From positions 1 through 64,000 of the forward strand of contig NZ_JAEACP010000016.1 of assembly GCF_015999335.1 (NCBI RefSeq): a stretch of 64,000 bases of DNA, given 5' to 3'. The number at the start of each line of letters is the position of its first letter. Within the stretch, counting starts at the first letter, position 1. Shown here piece by piece: positions 1 to 8,978 of the stretch. Made by a program: the position numbers and the translations under genes. The notes beneath the pieces were generated by a model. That model searched no databases. It was not told where the DNA came from and saw only the letters and a program-made list of their open reading frames with translations. The stretch is from Tabrizicola soli (GTDB lineage Bacteria; Pseudomonadota; Alphaproteobacteria; Rhodobacterales; Rhodobacteraceae).

Positions 1-368
1 GGCTGCAGTTCCTGACCGATGCCCAGATCGGGAAGGTGCTGCACAAGTACCGCAAGAGCCGCTCGACCGAGATCGCCGAGCGGCTGCTGGAGGAGCTGGC
101 CCGGCTGGGCGACCCGGACCAGGACAACATCAGCTTCACCGTCATCAAGGTGAACGACGCCAGCACCCGCCCGAAACAGGACCTCGCCCGCCCCTCCATG
201 GCCGTCGCCCGCCCCAAACGGCTGACAACACTCGCGACGGAACCGATGCTCCTGCCGCTGCAGTTGCATCCCGAAGGGGAAGGGATGCGCGAGGAAATCG
301 CCCCGTTGGGCCAGGAACCGGCGACAGAAGCCCCGGTGACGCCCCGCCGGGTGGCGACGCAGCGATAG
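1..368 (+). CDS. PP2C-type Ser/Thr protein phosphatase, C-terminal part
   Basis: The reading frame is open from base 3 and runs off the left edge, so only the last ~120 residues are visible. The segment GDPDQDNISFTVIKV matches the last strand of PP2C-family phosphatases, where the Asp-Asn pair contributes to metal binding. After it comes a Pro/Arg-rich tail of about 60 residues with no recognisable fold. A GTG at 36 could be called a start but lies inside the domain, so this is the end of a longer gene. The substrate and upstream neighbours are not visible. The family call rests on one motif and is moderately sure. Confidence 0.6.
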   Translation, partial: LQFLTDAQIGKVLHKYRKSRSTEIAERLLEELARLGDPDQDNISFTVIKVNDASTRPKQDLARPSMAVARPKRLTTLATEPMLLPLQLHPEGEGMREEIAPLGQEPATEAPVTPRRVATQR

Positions 369-371
369 GCC

Positions 372-1349
372 TCAGCCGCCTCCGATCAGCACCCCGGCGG
401 CAAAGACCAGCGCCCCGCCGAGGACGACCTGCAGCGCCGCGCGCAGGAAGGGCGTCTCCATGAAGCGGTTCTGGATCCAGGCAATGGCCCAGAGCTCGAT
501 GAAGACGACGATGATGGCGATGGTGGTGGCGGTCCAGAAATCCGGGATCAGATAGGGCAGCGCATGGCCAAGGCCGCCCAGCGCGGTCATCACACCCGAG
601 GCCAGCCCCCGCTTGAACGGCGAGCCGCGGCCGGAGAGCACGCCATCGTCATGCGCCGCCTCCGTAAAACCCATCGAAATCCCCGCGCCGACCGAGGCCG
701 CCGCGCCGACGAGGAAGGTCGTCCAGGTGTCCTGCGTCGCGAAGGCAGTGGCGAAGATCGGCGCCAGGGTCGAGACCGAACCATCCATCAGCCCGGCCAG
801 CCCCGGCTGCACCCAGGTCAGGATGAACTGGCGCCGCGCGCTCTGGTCCTCGGCGCTGCGGGCGTCCTCGGTCAGATGGCGCGCTTCCAGCCCCTCGGCA
901 TGGGCCTCGTGCCCGGCCTCGGCGGCGGCGAGATCGCCCAGGAGCTGGCGCGTGGCCGCATCCTGGGTCCGGGCGGCTGCGCGCAGGTAGAAGTCCTGGG
1001 CCGATTTCTCCATCGCCCGCGCCTCGGCCCGGATCGTGTCCAGGGGCAGCGTCTCGGCCAGCCAGACCGGGCGGCGGGCGTAGAATCCGGCGACATGTTC
1101 GCGCCGGAGGAGCGGGATCACCTCGCCGAAACGGGCGCGGTGCAGCTCGATCAGGCGGCTGCGGTGCTGGTCTTCCTCCTGCGCCATGTCCTCGAACACA
1201 AGGGCCGATGCGGGATAGTCGCCGCGCAGGCGTTCGGCATAGCTGCGGTAGATGCGAGCGTCGTCCTCCTCGGAGGAGATGGCGAGGGCGAGGACTTCCT
1301 GTTCGGAAAGGTCCGAGAAGCGGCGGCGGAAGGTCAGGGCGGAGAGCAC
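372..1349 (-). CDS. mbfA: MbfA-type membrane-bound ferritin / VIT1-like iron exporter
   Basis: The N-terminal ~150 residues form a rubrerythrin/ferritin-like di-iron domain (ISSEEDDARIY, FEDMAQEEDQHR, EAGHEAHAEGLE). The C-terminal half is a VIT1/CCC1-type domain with several membrane segments. In rhizobia this architecture is MbfA, which exports iron and protects against iron and peroxide stress. I chose the GTG at 1349 because AAAGGAA sits 7 nt upstream. An in-frame ATG at 1373 would add eight residues but lies inside a palindrome that looks like an Irr box, so it is less likely. Length from the GTG is 325 residues, normal for the family. Iron-dependent control by Irr is inferred from that box. 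Confidence 0.88.
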   Translation of the reverse strand: MLSALTFRRRFSDLSEQEVLALAISSEEDDARIYRSYAERLRGDYPASALVFEDMAQEEDQHRSRLIELHRARFGEVIPLLRREHVAGFYARRPVWLAETLPLDTIRAEARAMEKSAQDFYLRAAARTQDAATRQLLGDLAAAEAGHEAHAEGLEARHLTEDARSAEDQSARRQFILTWVQPGLAGLMDGSVSTLAPIFATAFATQDTWTTFLVGAAASVGAGISMGFTEAAHDDGVLSGRGSPFKRGLASGVMTALGGLGHALPYLIPDFWTATTIAIIVVFIELWAIAWIQNRFMETPFLRAALQVVLGGALVFAAGVLIGGG

Positions 1350-1362
1350 GGCAGGATTCCTT

Positions 1363-1379
1363 TCTAGAATCATTCTAAT
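1363..1379 (-). promoter_or_regulatory. ICE-type Irr box of mbfA
   Basis: The sequence TCTAGAATCATTCTAAT is a near-perfect palindrome (TAGAA, three bases, TTCTA) and matches the iron-control element bound by Irr in alphaproteobacteria. It lies 14-30 nt upstream of the GTG start of mbfA. Known mbfA genes are repressed by Irr at such sites, so a repressor role is likely. Binding itself is inferred. Confidence 0.65.
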
Positions 1380-1410
1380 CTATCCATCCCCATATCGGGC
1401 GCAATCGCGC

Positions 1411-1434
1411 ATTCTGAACTGTCGAGTTCAGAAT
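1411..1434. promoter_or_regulatory. Operator-like palindrome 1 (TetR region)
   Basis: A perfect 10-bp inverted repeat, ATTCTGAACT and AGTTCAGAAT, separated by gtcg. Its TGAACT/AGTTCA core recurs in two sites immediately downstream, ahead of the small secreted protein and the TetR gene. The layout suggests cooperative or autoregulatory binding by that TetR protein. Confidence 0.5.
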
Positions 1435-1447
1435 GCGCTTGCAAATT

Positions 1448-1463
1448 TGAACCGATCAGTTCA
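1448..1463. promoter_or_regulatory. Operator-like palindrome 2 (TetR region)
   Basis: TGAACCGATCAGTTCA: TGAAC and GTTCA arms around a 6-bp spacer with a central GATC. It is the second of three related sites spaced about 30 bp apart. Confidence 0.5.
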
Positions 1464-1474
1464 GAGACTCGATC

Positions 1475-1490
1475 TGAACCGATGAGTTCA
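1475..1490. promoter_or_regulatory. Operator-like palindrome 3 (TetR region)
   Basis: TGAACCGATGAGTTCA differs from the second site at one base. It ends 15 nt before the start codon at 1506, so a bound repressor would block the ribosome-binding region or the transcription start. Confidence 0.5.
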
Positions 1491-1505
1491 AAATGGAGTC
1501 TTCAA

Positions 1506-1673
1506 ATGCACCGCCTCTTGCTGGCCCTTGCCGTTGCCACGACCTTCTCCGGTCCGGTCGCCGCGCAATCCCTCTCGACCCTGCTGCCGCAGATCAGCTT
1601 TCCCGAGACGATCACCGGCCCGTCCACCAAGGATTGTCCGGCGGAAAGGCAAGGGTGTCAGGTCCAGGAGTGA
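1506..1673 (+). CDS. Small secreted protein of unknown function
   Basis: A 55-residue product. Residues 1-22 form a clear signal peptide ending in PVAAQS. The short mature part contains two cysteines near its end (KDCPAERQGCQ), which could form a disulfide in the periplasm. I chose the ATG at 1506 because GGAG lies 7 nt upstream; an ATG at 1482 lies inside an operator-like palindrome. It precedes the TetR gene by 64 nt and probably shares its promoter. I do not recognise a family, and no transporter or enzyme follows that would hint at its job. Confidence 0.5.
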   Translation: MHRLLLALAVATTFSGPVAAQSLSTLLPQISFPETITGPSTKDCPAERQGCQVQE

Positions 1674-1737
1674 CCCGCAGCGCCGCCCGCTTGCTGTGCC
1701 GGGCCCCGATCATCTATGGTCGGGCCATGGGTGTGCG

Positions 1738-2364
1738 ATGAACGTCATTTCCGATCAGCGGGTCCGGCGCGGCCGTAAGTTCGGCCAGGTGCTGGACGGC
1801 GCACGCAAGGTGTTCATGCGCGACGGGTTCGAGCGGGCGTCGGTCGACGACATCGCCCGCGAGGCGGGGGTGTCGAAGGCGACGATCTACGCCTATTTCC
1901 CCGACAAGCAGCTGCTTTTCCTGGAGGTGGCGCGCGGGGAATGTCTCCGCCAGACCGAGGAAGCCGAGGCCATGGTCACGGCCGAGGTGCCGGTGCGCAC
2001 CGCGCTGACCATCGCGGCCGAGCGGATCGTGGCGTTCCAGCTGTCCGACTTCGGCCAGCGCATGTTCCGTATCGTGGTGGGCGAGGGCGAGCGTTTTCCG
2101 GGTCTCGGCCGCCAGTTCCATGACTTCGGTCCGGGCCTGATCCACGCCCGGCTGGTGCACCACCTGGGATCCTACGTCGCGCAGGGGGCGCTGCGGATCG
2201 ACGATCTCGATCTTGCGGCCGACCAGTTCGCGCAACTGTGCAAGGCGTCGATCCACGAGAAGCTGATCTTCAGCATGACCGAAACGATCACGCCCGAGCT
2301 TGCCCGTCGCAGCGTGCACGGCGCGGTGGACATGTTCCTGGCGCGTTACGGGGTGGGGGGCTGA
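1738..2364 (+). CDS. TetR/AcrR-family transcriptional regulator
   Basis: A 208-residue protein. Residues ~12-60 form the TetR helix-turn-helix (ASVDDIAREAGVSKATIYAYF). The rest is an all-helical ligand-binding and dimerisation domain resembling the AefR-like C-terminal type. The three TGAAC/GTTCA palindromes at 1411-1490 are the obvious binding sites, which suggests it represses itself and the small secreted protein ahead of it. No efflux pump is adjacent, so the inducer cannot be guessed. The gene converges on folC, whose stop codon is 84 bp away. Confidence 0.88.
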   Translation: MNVISDQRVRRGRKFGQVLDGARKVFMRDGFERASVDDIAREAGVSKATIYAYFPDKQLLFLEVARGECLRQTEEAEAMVTAEVPVRTALTIAAERIVAFQLSDFGQRMFRIVVGEGERFPGLGRQFHDFGPGLIHARLVHHLGSYVAQGALRIDDLDLAADQFAQLCKASIHEKLIFSMTETITPELARRSVHGAVDMFLARYGVGG

Positions 2365-2448
2365 CGAGCCCTCCTGGTTCGACTTCGTCTTCTCGTCGGC
2401 CGGTCCTCTGCGAGGAGTGCACGAAGTGCATCGACGAGCGTTTCGCGG

Positions 2449-3726
2449 TCACCCGTTCTCGCGCAGCACGGTGCCGGCCAGATAGAGCGAGCCGCAGATC
2501 AGCACCCGCGCCTCGGGCGCAACCGCTGCGATCCCGGCCAGCGCCTCGGCGACCGAGCCTGCCGTCACCGCCTGCAGCCCCGCCGAACGGGCGGCGTCGC
2601 GGGTTGTTTCGGCGGGCAGGGTGTTCTTCTCGCCCGGGATCGACACGGCGTGCAGGCAGGTGACATGCGGCGCGAGCGGGCGCATGTAGCCGGTCACGTC
2701 CTTGGTGTTCAGCATGCCGCAGATCAGATGCGTCTCGCGCCGGGCCAGCCGGGCCAGCGTCGCCGCCACCGCCTCGCCCCCCGCGGGATTGTGGCCGCCG
2801 TCGAGCCAGAGTTCCACCTGCGGCGCAAGCTCGACCAGCGGGCCGTGGCGCAGGCGCTGCATCCTTGCGGGCCAGACGGCACGGGTCACCGCCGCCTCGC
2901 AGGCGGCCTCGTCGCGGCCAAGCGCGCGCAGGGCGGCGATGGCGGCCCCGGCGTTCTGGATCTGGTGCGGGCCGGGCAGGTTCGGAAGCGGCAGGTCGAG
3001 AAGACCGTTCTCGTCCTGATAGACCAGCCGTCCACGATCCTCGGACACATGCCAGTGTTGCCCGTAGGCCAGCACGGGGGCACGCAGCCGGGCGGCGCGG
3101 GCCTCGATCACCGCCAGCCCCGCCTCGGACTGCGGCCCGACGATCACCGGCGCGCCGCGCTTGATGATCCCGGCCTTTTCCCCGGCGATCTTCTCGATCG
3201 TGTCGCCAAGGAAGGCCTCGTGGTCCAGGCTGATCGGGGTCAGGATCGTCAGCCGGGGCTGGTCCACCACATTCGTCGCGTCCAGCCGCCCGCCAAGGCC
3301 GACTTCCAGCAGCGTCCAGTCGGCCGGGGTCCGGGCGAAGGCCAGGAAGGCGGCGCAGGTGGTGATCTCGAAGAAGGTGATCTCGTCCGGTCCGTTCGCG
3401 GTCACGCATTCGTCCAGCAGCGCGGTCAGCGCGGGTTCCGAGATCAGCTCTCCAGCCAGGCGGATGCGTTCGTGGAAGCGCGCCAGATGCGGCGAGGTAT
3501 AGGCGTGGACGCGGTCGCCCCCGGCCTCGAGCCCCGCGCGGATCATCGCCTGGGTCGAGCCCTTGCCGTTCGTCCCGGCCAGATGGATCACCGGGGGAAT
3601 GCGGCGCTCGGGGTGGCCCAGCACCTCCAGCAGTCGCTCGACGCGCGCCAGGGTCAGGTCGATGACCTTGGGGTGCAGCGTCATCATCCGCTCGAGGATG
3701 ACGTCGGAACCTTGCGTCGCGGTCAT
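2449..3726 (-). CDS. folC: Bifunctional dihydrofolate synthase / folylpolyglutamate synthase
   Basis: This enzyme joins glutamate to dihydropteroate and then extends the tail of reduced folates, using ATP. The Mur-ligase P-loop [11 protein letters not shown] lies near residue 50, and [14 protein letters not shown] and LDGGHNPAG follow in the expected order. Length, 425 residues, is normal. Its ATG overlaps the accD stop codon by 4 nt (ATGA), so the two genes are translationally coupled. An accD-folC pair is common in proteobacteria. Confidence 0.95.
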   Translation of the reverse strand: MTATQGSDVILERMMTLHPKVIDLTLARVERLLEVLGHPERRIPPVIHLAGTNGKGSTQAMIRAGLEAGGDRVHAYTSPHLARFHERIRLAGELISEPALTALLDECVTANGPDEITFFEITTCAAFLAFARTPADWTLLEVGLGGRLDATNVVDQPRLTILTPISLDHEAFLGDTIEKIAGEKAGIIKRGAPVIVGPQSEAGLAVIEARAARLRAPVLAYGQHWHVSEDRGRLVYQDENGLLDLPLPNLPGPHQIQNAGAAIAALRALGRDEAACEAAVTRAVWPARMQRLRHGPLVELAPQVELWLDGGHNPAGGEAVAATLARLARRETHLICGMLNTKDVTGYMRPLAPHVTCLHAVSIPGEKNTLPAETTRDAARSAGLQAVTAGSVAEALAGIAAVAPEARVLICGSLYLAGTVLRENG

Positions 3727-4628
3727 GCTTCGGTTTCGGCCTTGTCGACCGGCGGCGGCAGGTCGCCCCGGATCGCGGGGGGCTGGCCGGTCAGCATGCG
3801 GATCAGCGTGACCAGTTCCTCCTTCATCGCCTTGCGATGCACCACGCGGTCCAGCATCCCGTGGTCCAGCAGGTATTCGGCGCGCTGGAAGCCTTCGGGC
3901 AGTTTCTCGCGGATCGTCTGCTCGATCACGCGCGCCCCGGCAAAGCCGATCTGGGCGTTGGGTTCGGCGATCTGGACGTCGCCCAGCATCGCATAGCTGG
4001 CGGTGACGCCGCCAGTCGTGGGATGGGTCAGGACGACGATATAGGGCAGGCCGGCCTCTTTCAGCATCTGCACCGCGACGGTGGTGCGCGGCATCTGCAT
4101 CAGGGAGAGCATCCCCTCCTGCATCCGCGCGCCGCCCGAGGCCGAGAACAGGACCAGCGGACGCTTCAGCTTCACCGCACGCTCGGCCGCCGCGATGATC
4201 GCGTTGCCGACATACATGCCCATCGACCCGGCCATGAAGCTGAAGTCCTGCGCGGCGGCGACTACGGGCGTGCGGTTCACCTCGCCCTCGGCCACCAGCA
4301 TCGCGTCCTTCTCGCCGCTGGCCTTCTGCGCGGCTTTCACCCGGTCGGGATATTTCTTCTGGTCACGGAAATGCAGCGGATCGGCGACGGGTTCGGGGAC
4401 CTTCACCTCGGTGAAGATGCCGCCGTCGAACAGCGCCTCGAACCGCTCGCGCGGGGTGATCGCCATGTGGTGATCGCAGGTCGAGCAGACGTTCAGGTTC
4501 GCCGAAAGCTCACGGTGGAACAGCATGGTTCCGCATTCGGGGCACTTCGTCCACAGGTTCTCGGGCACCTCGCGGCGGGAAAACAGCGAGTTGATCTTCG
4601 GACGGACGTAGTTGGTGATCCAGTTCAT
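3723..4628 (-). CDS. accD: Acetyl-CoA carboxylase carboxyltransferase subunit beta
   Basis: AccD pairs with AccA to move the carboxyl group from biotin to acetyl-CoA, the first step of fatty-acid synthesis. The N-terminal four-cysteine zinc ribbon (CPECG near residue 29 and CSTCD near 50) and the crotonase-like core are intact ([21 protein letters not shown]). The product has 301 residues, normal for the family. It is followed directly by folC with a 4-nt overlap. The 104-bp gap upstream to recR holds nothing I recognise. Confidence 0.96.
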   Translation of the reverse strand: MNWITNYVRPKINSLFSRREVPENLWTKCPECGTMLFHRELSANLNVCSTCDHHMAITPRERFEALFDGGIFTEVKVPEPVADPLHFRDQKKYPDRVKAAQKASGEKDAMLVAEGEVNRTPVVAAAQDFSFMAGSMGMYVGNAIIAAAERAVKLKRPLVLFSASGGARMQEGMLSLMQMPRTTVAVQMLKEAGLPYIVVLTHPTTGGVTASYAMLGDVQIAEPNAQIGFAGARVIEQTIREKLPEGFQRAEYLLDHGMLDRVVHRKAMKEELVTLIRMLTGQPPAIRGDLPPPVDKAETEA

Positions 4629-4732
4629 TTGGCGCCTGTTCTGCCCCTTGCGTCAGGTGTTCCAGATATGCCGGCGGGGGAGGAAATGCAATCGGACACG
4701 GGTCTGCTGGCGGTTGCGCCCCCGGTCCCGGC

Positions 4733-5329
4733 CTAAAGCCGCCGCCGCGCCCGGAGTGCCGCACCGATCGTGCCGTCGTCGAGATAGTCCAGCTCGCCCC
4801 CGACCGGCACGCCCTGCGCCAGGGTCGTGATCTGCGCCTGCGTTCCCGCCAGCGCGTCGGCGATGTAATGCGCCGTGGTCTGGCCATCGACGGTGGCGTT
4901 CAGCGCCAGGATCACCTCGCGCGTGCTCTCCTCGGCCACCCGGGAGACGAGGCGGGGGATACCGAGGTCCTCTGGCCCGATCCCGTCCAGCGCCGAGAGC
5001 GTGCCGCCCAGCAGATGATAGCGACCGCGGAACGCCTGCCCGCGCTCCATCGCCCAGAGGTCGGCGACATCCTCGACCACGCAGATCTCGCCGGTGGCGC
5101 GGGCGGGATCGGTGCAGATCGGGCAGAGATCGGTCGTCGAGATATTGCCGCAGACCCGGCAATCCTTGGCGGAAAGCGCCACCTCGGCCAGGGCCTGGGC
5201 CAGGGGCGCCATGAGTTGCGCCCGCTTCTTCAGCATGGCCAGCACCGCCCGGCGGGCCGAGCGGGGGCCGAGGCCCGGCAAGCGCGCCATCAGATCGATC
5301 AGCGTCTCGATGCCGGTGCCGTCGGCCAT
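4733..5329 (-). CDS. recR: Recombination mediator RecR
   Basis: A 198-residue RecR, which works with RecF/RecO to load RecA at gaps. The parts appear in order: helix-hairpin-helix ([14 protein letters not shown]), a C4 zinc motif (CRVCG and CPIC), and a Toprim domain ([16 protein letters not shown]). The start overlaps the ybaB stop by one base (TGATG), matching the conserved dnaX-ybaB-recR cluster. Confidence 0.96.
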   Translation of the reverse strand: MADGTGIETLIDLMARLPGLGPRSARRAVLAMLKKRAQLMAPLAQALAEVALSAKDCRVCGNISTTDLCPICTDPARATGEICVVEDVADLWAMERGQAFRGRYHLLGGTLSALDGIGPEDLGIPRLVSRVAEESTREVILALNATVDGQTTAHYIADALAGTQAQITTLAQGVPVGGELDYLDDGTIGAALRARRRL

Positions 5330-5682
5330 CAGAACGGCAGCTTCACGCCGGGCGGCACGCCCATCGATTCCGCCAGGCGGGCCATTTCCTCGTCGGTGCG
5401 GGTCTTGGCCTTGGCCTGGGCGTCGTGGATCGCGGCGAGGATCAGGTCCTCGACCACTTCCTTCTCGCTCGCGACCAGGATCGAGGGATCGATGTCCAGC
5501 CCCGTCACCTCGCCCTTGGCGGTGGCGCGCGCCTTGACCAGGCCGGCCCCGGCCTCGCCCATGACCACCGTGCGGGCCAGTTCGGCCTGCAGTTCGGTGA
5601 TCTTCGTCTGCATCTCGGTGGCGGCCTTCATCATCTTGGCCATGTCGCCAAGCCCGCCCAATGCACCCAGACCCTTCAGCAT
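5329..5682 (-). CDS. ybaB: YbaB/EbfC nucleoid-associated protein
   Basis: A small dimeric DNA-binding protein of the nucleoid, 117 residues. It has the family pattern of a Gly/Met-rich N-terminus ([19 protein letters not shown]), a coiled helix, and [14 protein letters not shown] chose the ATG at 5682 because GGAG lies 7-8 nt upstream; an ATG at 5703 would add seven residues without a better site. It sits between the GNAT gene and recR in what looks like one transcription unit. Confidence 0.93.
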   Translation of the reverse strand: MLKGLGALGGLGDMAKMMKAATEMQTKITELQAELARTVVMGEAGAGLVKARATAKGEVTGLDIDPSILVASEKEVVEDLILAAIHDAQAKAKTRTDEEMARLAESMGVPPGVKLPF

Positions 5683-5736
5683 CTCGTTCTCCGTCCGTTT
5701 CAAGTGAGATACGGGCGCGGAGCGGGCGGCGCAAGG

Positions 5737-6201
5737 TCAGGGCGTGGCGCGGAGGAGCATTCGACGTGGCAAGAAGCCTTCGGAGCGGAAGAAGGCATGG
5801 GCCTCGTGGTTCCCCTCCCAGGTATCCAGCAGGATCTCGTCGACCCGAAGCTCGCGGGCAAGGGCGCGTGCGGCCGCCAGCAGCGCCTTGCCATGGCCCT
5901 GCCGCCGGGCCTCGGGGGCGACGGCGATGTGGTCGATCATCAGGCGGCGGATCGTGGGCGAGAAGATCGACGCCTCACGCTCTTGCAGGCTGCAGAGGGC
6001 ATAGCCGACCGCAGGGTCGCCGGCCAGGAAGGCGGTGACGGCGGGGTCGGCCAGGCGCGCGGCGAAATGGGCGGTCAGTGCCTTGGGGTCGGGATGGGGG
6101 TGGAAGGTGTCGGGGTAATGTTCCGCGTGCCAACCCTGCAGGTGGGCGTTCAGCCAGGCGAGGGTCGCCGCGTCCTTGGGTTCGGCGCGGCGGGGGATCA
6201 T
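5737..6201 (-). CDS. GNAT-family N-acetyltransferase
   Basis: A 154-residue acetyltransferase. The acetyl-CoA loop follows the GNAT pattern ([17 protein letters not shown], about residues 92-108), with [18 protein letters not shown] as the final motif. Its start overlaps the dnaX stop by 4 nt, so it is coupled to dnaX and inserted into the dnaX-ybaB-recR cluster. The substrate is unknown; RimI-like protein acetylation and small-molecule acetylation are both possible. Confidence 0.85.
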   Translation of the reverse strand: MIPRRAEPKDAATLAWLNAHLQGWHAEHYPDTFHPHPDPKALTAHFAARLADPAVTAFLAGDPAVGYALCSLQEREASIFSPTIRRLMIDHIAVAPEARRQGHGKALLAAARALARELRVDEILLDTWEGNHEAHAFFRSEGFLPRRMLLRATP

Positions 6202-7943
6202 TCCTCGAACGGGTCCCAGTCGTCGCCGACCTCGGGTTCCGCCAGCGGCAGCGCGGCCTCGGCGGCCTGGGCTGCGATGGCCTCGGGGGCGCGGACTTCC
6301 GTGATCTCCGCGCCGGGGAAGGCGGTCAGGATCGCCTGCACCAGCGGGTTTTCCGCCGCCTCGGCCTTCACCTGCGCCAGTTCGCTGTCGCGCGCCTCGG
6401 CAATGGTGGGCGCGCCGCCGGAGGCCACGACCGAGACGCCCCAGCGCGCGCCGGTCCAGCCTTGCAGGCGCTGGCCGAGGCGGGCGGCAAGGTCGGGCTT
6501 CGCGCCGGGTGCGGGCTCGAACTCGATCCGGCCGGGGGCGTAGCGGGCGAGGCGGAGGCCGGTTTCCACTTCGTTCAGCAGCAGCATGTCGCGCTTGGAA
6601 CGGATCAGCTCGATCAGCTGGTCGAAGGTGGCGTAGACCTGAAGCTGGCTTTCGGCCAGGACCGGAGCGGCGGCGGTCATGGTCGGACCGCGAGTCGGTG
6701 CAGCGTGGACCGGAGCCAGCCGTGGCGCGTGGACGGTCCCGCCGCCTGCTGGGGCGCCGCCCGGCATCCCGGCGGGACGCGGGCTGTCGGCAAGCTTCTT
6801 CACCAGAGTCTCGGGGTCGGGCAGGTCGGCGACATGGGTCAGGCGGATCACCGCCATCTCGGCCGCCATCATCGCGTTCGGCGCCAGGGAGACCTCCTCG
6901 ATGGCCTTCAGCAGCATCTGCCACATCCGCGTCAGCGCCCGCATCGGCAGGCGGGAGGCCATATCCTGCCCGCGCGTCTGCTCATCGGGCGGGGTCGTCG
7001 GATCCTCGGCCGCCGAGGGGTTGATCTTGATGACGGAAATCCAGTGCGTGATCTCGGCCAGGTCGCGCAGCACGGCCATCGGGTCGGCCCCGTCGGCATA
7101 TTGGGCGCTGAGTTCGGCCAGGGCGGTCGCGGCGTCGCCCTTCATGATCAGATCGAAAAGGTCCAGCGTGCGGCCCCGGTCGGCGAGGCCCAGCATGGCG
7201 CGGACCTGGTCGCCCGTCGTCTCCCCTGCCCCATGCGCAATCGCCTGGTCCATCAGGCTCATCGCGTCGCGGACCGAGCCTTCGGCGGCGCGCGTGATCA
7301 GCGCCAACGCGTCGGGGGCGAGCTTCGCGCCCTCGAGCTCGGCCACCTTGGCGAGGTGGGCCATCATCACCTCGGGCTCGATCCGCTTCAGGTCGAAGCG
7401 CTGGCAGCGCGACAGGACCGTGACGGGGACCTTGCGGATTTCGGTGGTGGCGAAGATGAATTTGACGTGGGCGGGGGGCTCCTCCAGCGTCTTCAACAGC
7501 GCGTTGAAGGCGGCGGTCGACAGCATGTGCACTTCGTCGATGATGTAGACCTTGAAGCGCGCGGAAGCGGCCCGGTAGTGGACCGAGTCGATGATCTCGC
7601 GGATGTCGCCGACCCCGGTGCGGCTGGCGGCGTCCATCTCCATCACGTCCACATGCCGCCCCTCGGCGATGGCGCGGCAGGGTTCGCAGACCCCGCAGGG
7701 CTCGGTCGTGGGCCCGCCGGTGCCGTCCGGGCCGACGCAGTTCAGTCCCTTGGCGATGATCCGCGCCGTGGTGGTCTTGCCGACCCCGCGCACCCCGGTC
7801 ATCACGAAGGCATGGGCGATGCGGTCGGCCGCGAAGGCGTTCTTCAGGGTGCGGACCATCGCCTCTTGCCCGATGAGGTCGGCAAAGGTCTGGGGGCGGT
7901 ACTTGCGGGCAAGGACTTGGTAGGCGGGAGTCGCGTCAGTCAT
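6198..7943 (-). CDS. dnaX: DNA polymerase III subunit gamma/tau
   Basis: The clamp-loader ATPase, 581 residues. It contains Walker A (TGVRGVGKTTTAR, ~49-61), a zinc-binding cysteine set (CGVCEPC), Walker B (DEVHMLS) and the LLKTLEEPP sensor region. The C-terminal third is less conserved and corresponds to the tau-specific part that contacts the polymerase and helicase. It starts a leftward unit with GNAT, ybaB and recR. The ~100 bp to the divergent GST gene must contain both promoters. Confidence 0.95.
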   Translation of the reverse strand: MTDATPAYQVLARKYRPQTFADLIGQEAMVRTLKNAFAADRIAHAFVMTGVRGVGKTTTARIIAKGLNCVGPDGTGGPTTEPCGVCEPCRAIAEGRHVDVMEMDAASRTGVGDIREIIDSVHYRAASARFKVYIIDEVHMLSTAAFNALLKTLEEPPAHVKFIFATTEIRKVPVTVLSRCQRFDLKRIEPEVMMAHLAKVAELEGAKLAPDALALITRAAEGSVRDAMSLMDQAIAHGAGETTGDQVRAMLGLADRGRTLDLFDLIMKGDAATALAELSAQYADGADPMAVLRDLAEITHWISVIKINPSAAEDPTTPPDEQTRGQDMASRLPMRALTRMWQMLLKAIEEVSLAPNAMMAAEMAVIRLTHVADLPDPETLVKKLADSPRPAGMPGGAPAGGGTVHAPRLAPVHAAPTRGPTMTAAAPVLAESQLQVYATFDQLIELIRSKRDMLLLNEVETGLRLARYAPGRIEFEPAPGAKPDLAARLGQRLQGWTGARWGVSVVASGGAPTIAEARDSELAQVKAEAAENPLVQAILTAFPGAEITEVRAPEAIAAQAAEAALPLAEPEVGDDWDPFEE

Positions 7944-8045
7944 GCCGCCACCTTAGCCGGGGCCGGGCGGCAGGGGCAAGCAGGGGAGGTGACTTTGCCC
8001 CACGCCTGTGCTTGCATCGCGCGACCTTGCCGCCGGACCCTTTCA

Positions 8046-8846
8046 ATGAACGCAAGACATATCGTCCATCACATCCCCGTCTGCCCTTTTTCGCAGCGGC
8101 TGGAGATCCTGCTGGCCCTGCGCGGGCAACGGGATGCCGTGGAATTCCGGGTGGTCGACATCACCAGGCCGCGCGCGCCCGAACTGCTTGCGAAGACGCG
8201 CGGGACGACCGCGCTTCCGGTGCTGGAGACGCCGGACGGCAGGATCCTGAAGGAAAGCCTGGTGATCCTGCGCTATCTGGACGAGACGCTGCCCGGCCCG
8301 ATGCTGCGCCGCCATGATCCTGCCGAACATGCGGTGGAATCCATGCTGATCGGCCGGGAAGGCCCGTTCACCACGGCCGGCTACCTGTTCGTGATGAACC
8401 AGGACCGCGCCCGCCGCGACGAGCATGAGGCGAAGCTTCTGGCGATCTACCGCGATCTGAACGCCTTCCTGCTGGAGCACAACCCGGCCGGCACTTTCCT
8501 GTACGACAGTTTCGGCCTGGCCGAGGCGGTGTTCACGCCGATGTTCATGCGTTTCTGGTTCCTGGACTATTACGAGGGGTTCCAGCTGCCCGATACCTCC
8601 GACTACCACCGCGTCCGCGCCTGGGTGCAGGCCTGCCTTGCGCATCCCGCCGCCGGGCAGGTAACGCGCGAGAAGATCGTCAAGCTGTACTACGACTATG
8701 CCCTTGGGGCCGGCAACGGCGCGCTGGTCAAGGGGCGGAGCGTGTCGAGCTTCGCCTTCACCCCGCACTGGAAGGACCGCCCCTGGCCACCCCGTGGGAA
8801 ATACGACGGCTCGGCAAGCGACCGGGAGTTGGGGCTTCTCGGCTGA
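8046..8846 (+). CDS. Glutathione S-transferase family protein
   Basis: A 266-residue protein. Its N-terminal thioredoxin-like domain carries CPFSQRLEILLAL, with the catalytic Cys-Pro at residues 12-13, and the glutathione-binding TALPVLETPDGRILKES. An all-helical C-terminal domain follows. A Cys at the active site resembles omega/beta-class enzymes that act as thiol transferases or dehalogenases. It diverges from dnaX and has no evident partner. The physiological substrate is not predictable. Confidence 0.85.
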   Translation: MNARHIVHHIPVCPFSQRLEILLALRGQRDAVEFRVVDITRPRAPELLAKTRGTTALPVLETPDGRILKESLVILRYLDETLPGPMLRRHDPAEHAVESMLIGREGPFTTAGYLFVMNQDRARRDEHEAKLLAIYRDLNAFLLEHNPAGTFLYDSFGLAEAVFTPMFMRFWFLDYYEGFQLPDTSDYHRVRAWVQACLAHPAAGQVTREKIVKLYYDYALGAGNGALVKGRSVSSFAFTPHWKDRPWPPRGKYDGSASDRELGLLG

Positions 8847-8978
8847 GCAGAGGCGTGAAGTCGTGGTCACCGCTTCGATGTGATAGGGTTGCCGAACCTT
8901 CCGGCAGCCCGCAACGGGATGATGGTGCAGGCGTTATAGCCAGAGGCAAGTCTGCAGAAAGCAAGAAAGGACGCGCTG

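Noticed and set aside
564-1367. Long open frame on the plus strand
   Set aside because: It is antisense to mbfA, with Arg/Gly/His-rich composition typical of shadow frames in GC-rich DNA.
2650-3996. 448-codon open frame on the plus strand
   Set aside because: It lies antisense to folC and accD and has no domain; the minus-strand genes explain the region.
6198-7943. A dnaX frameshift site that would make a short gamma subunit
   Set aside because: No A-rich slippery stretch with a following stem is visible at the expected place, so I do not claim programmed slippage.
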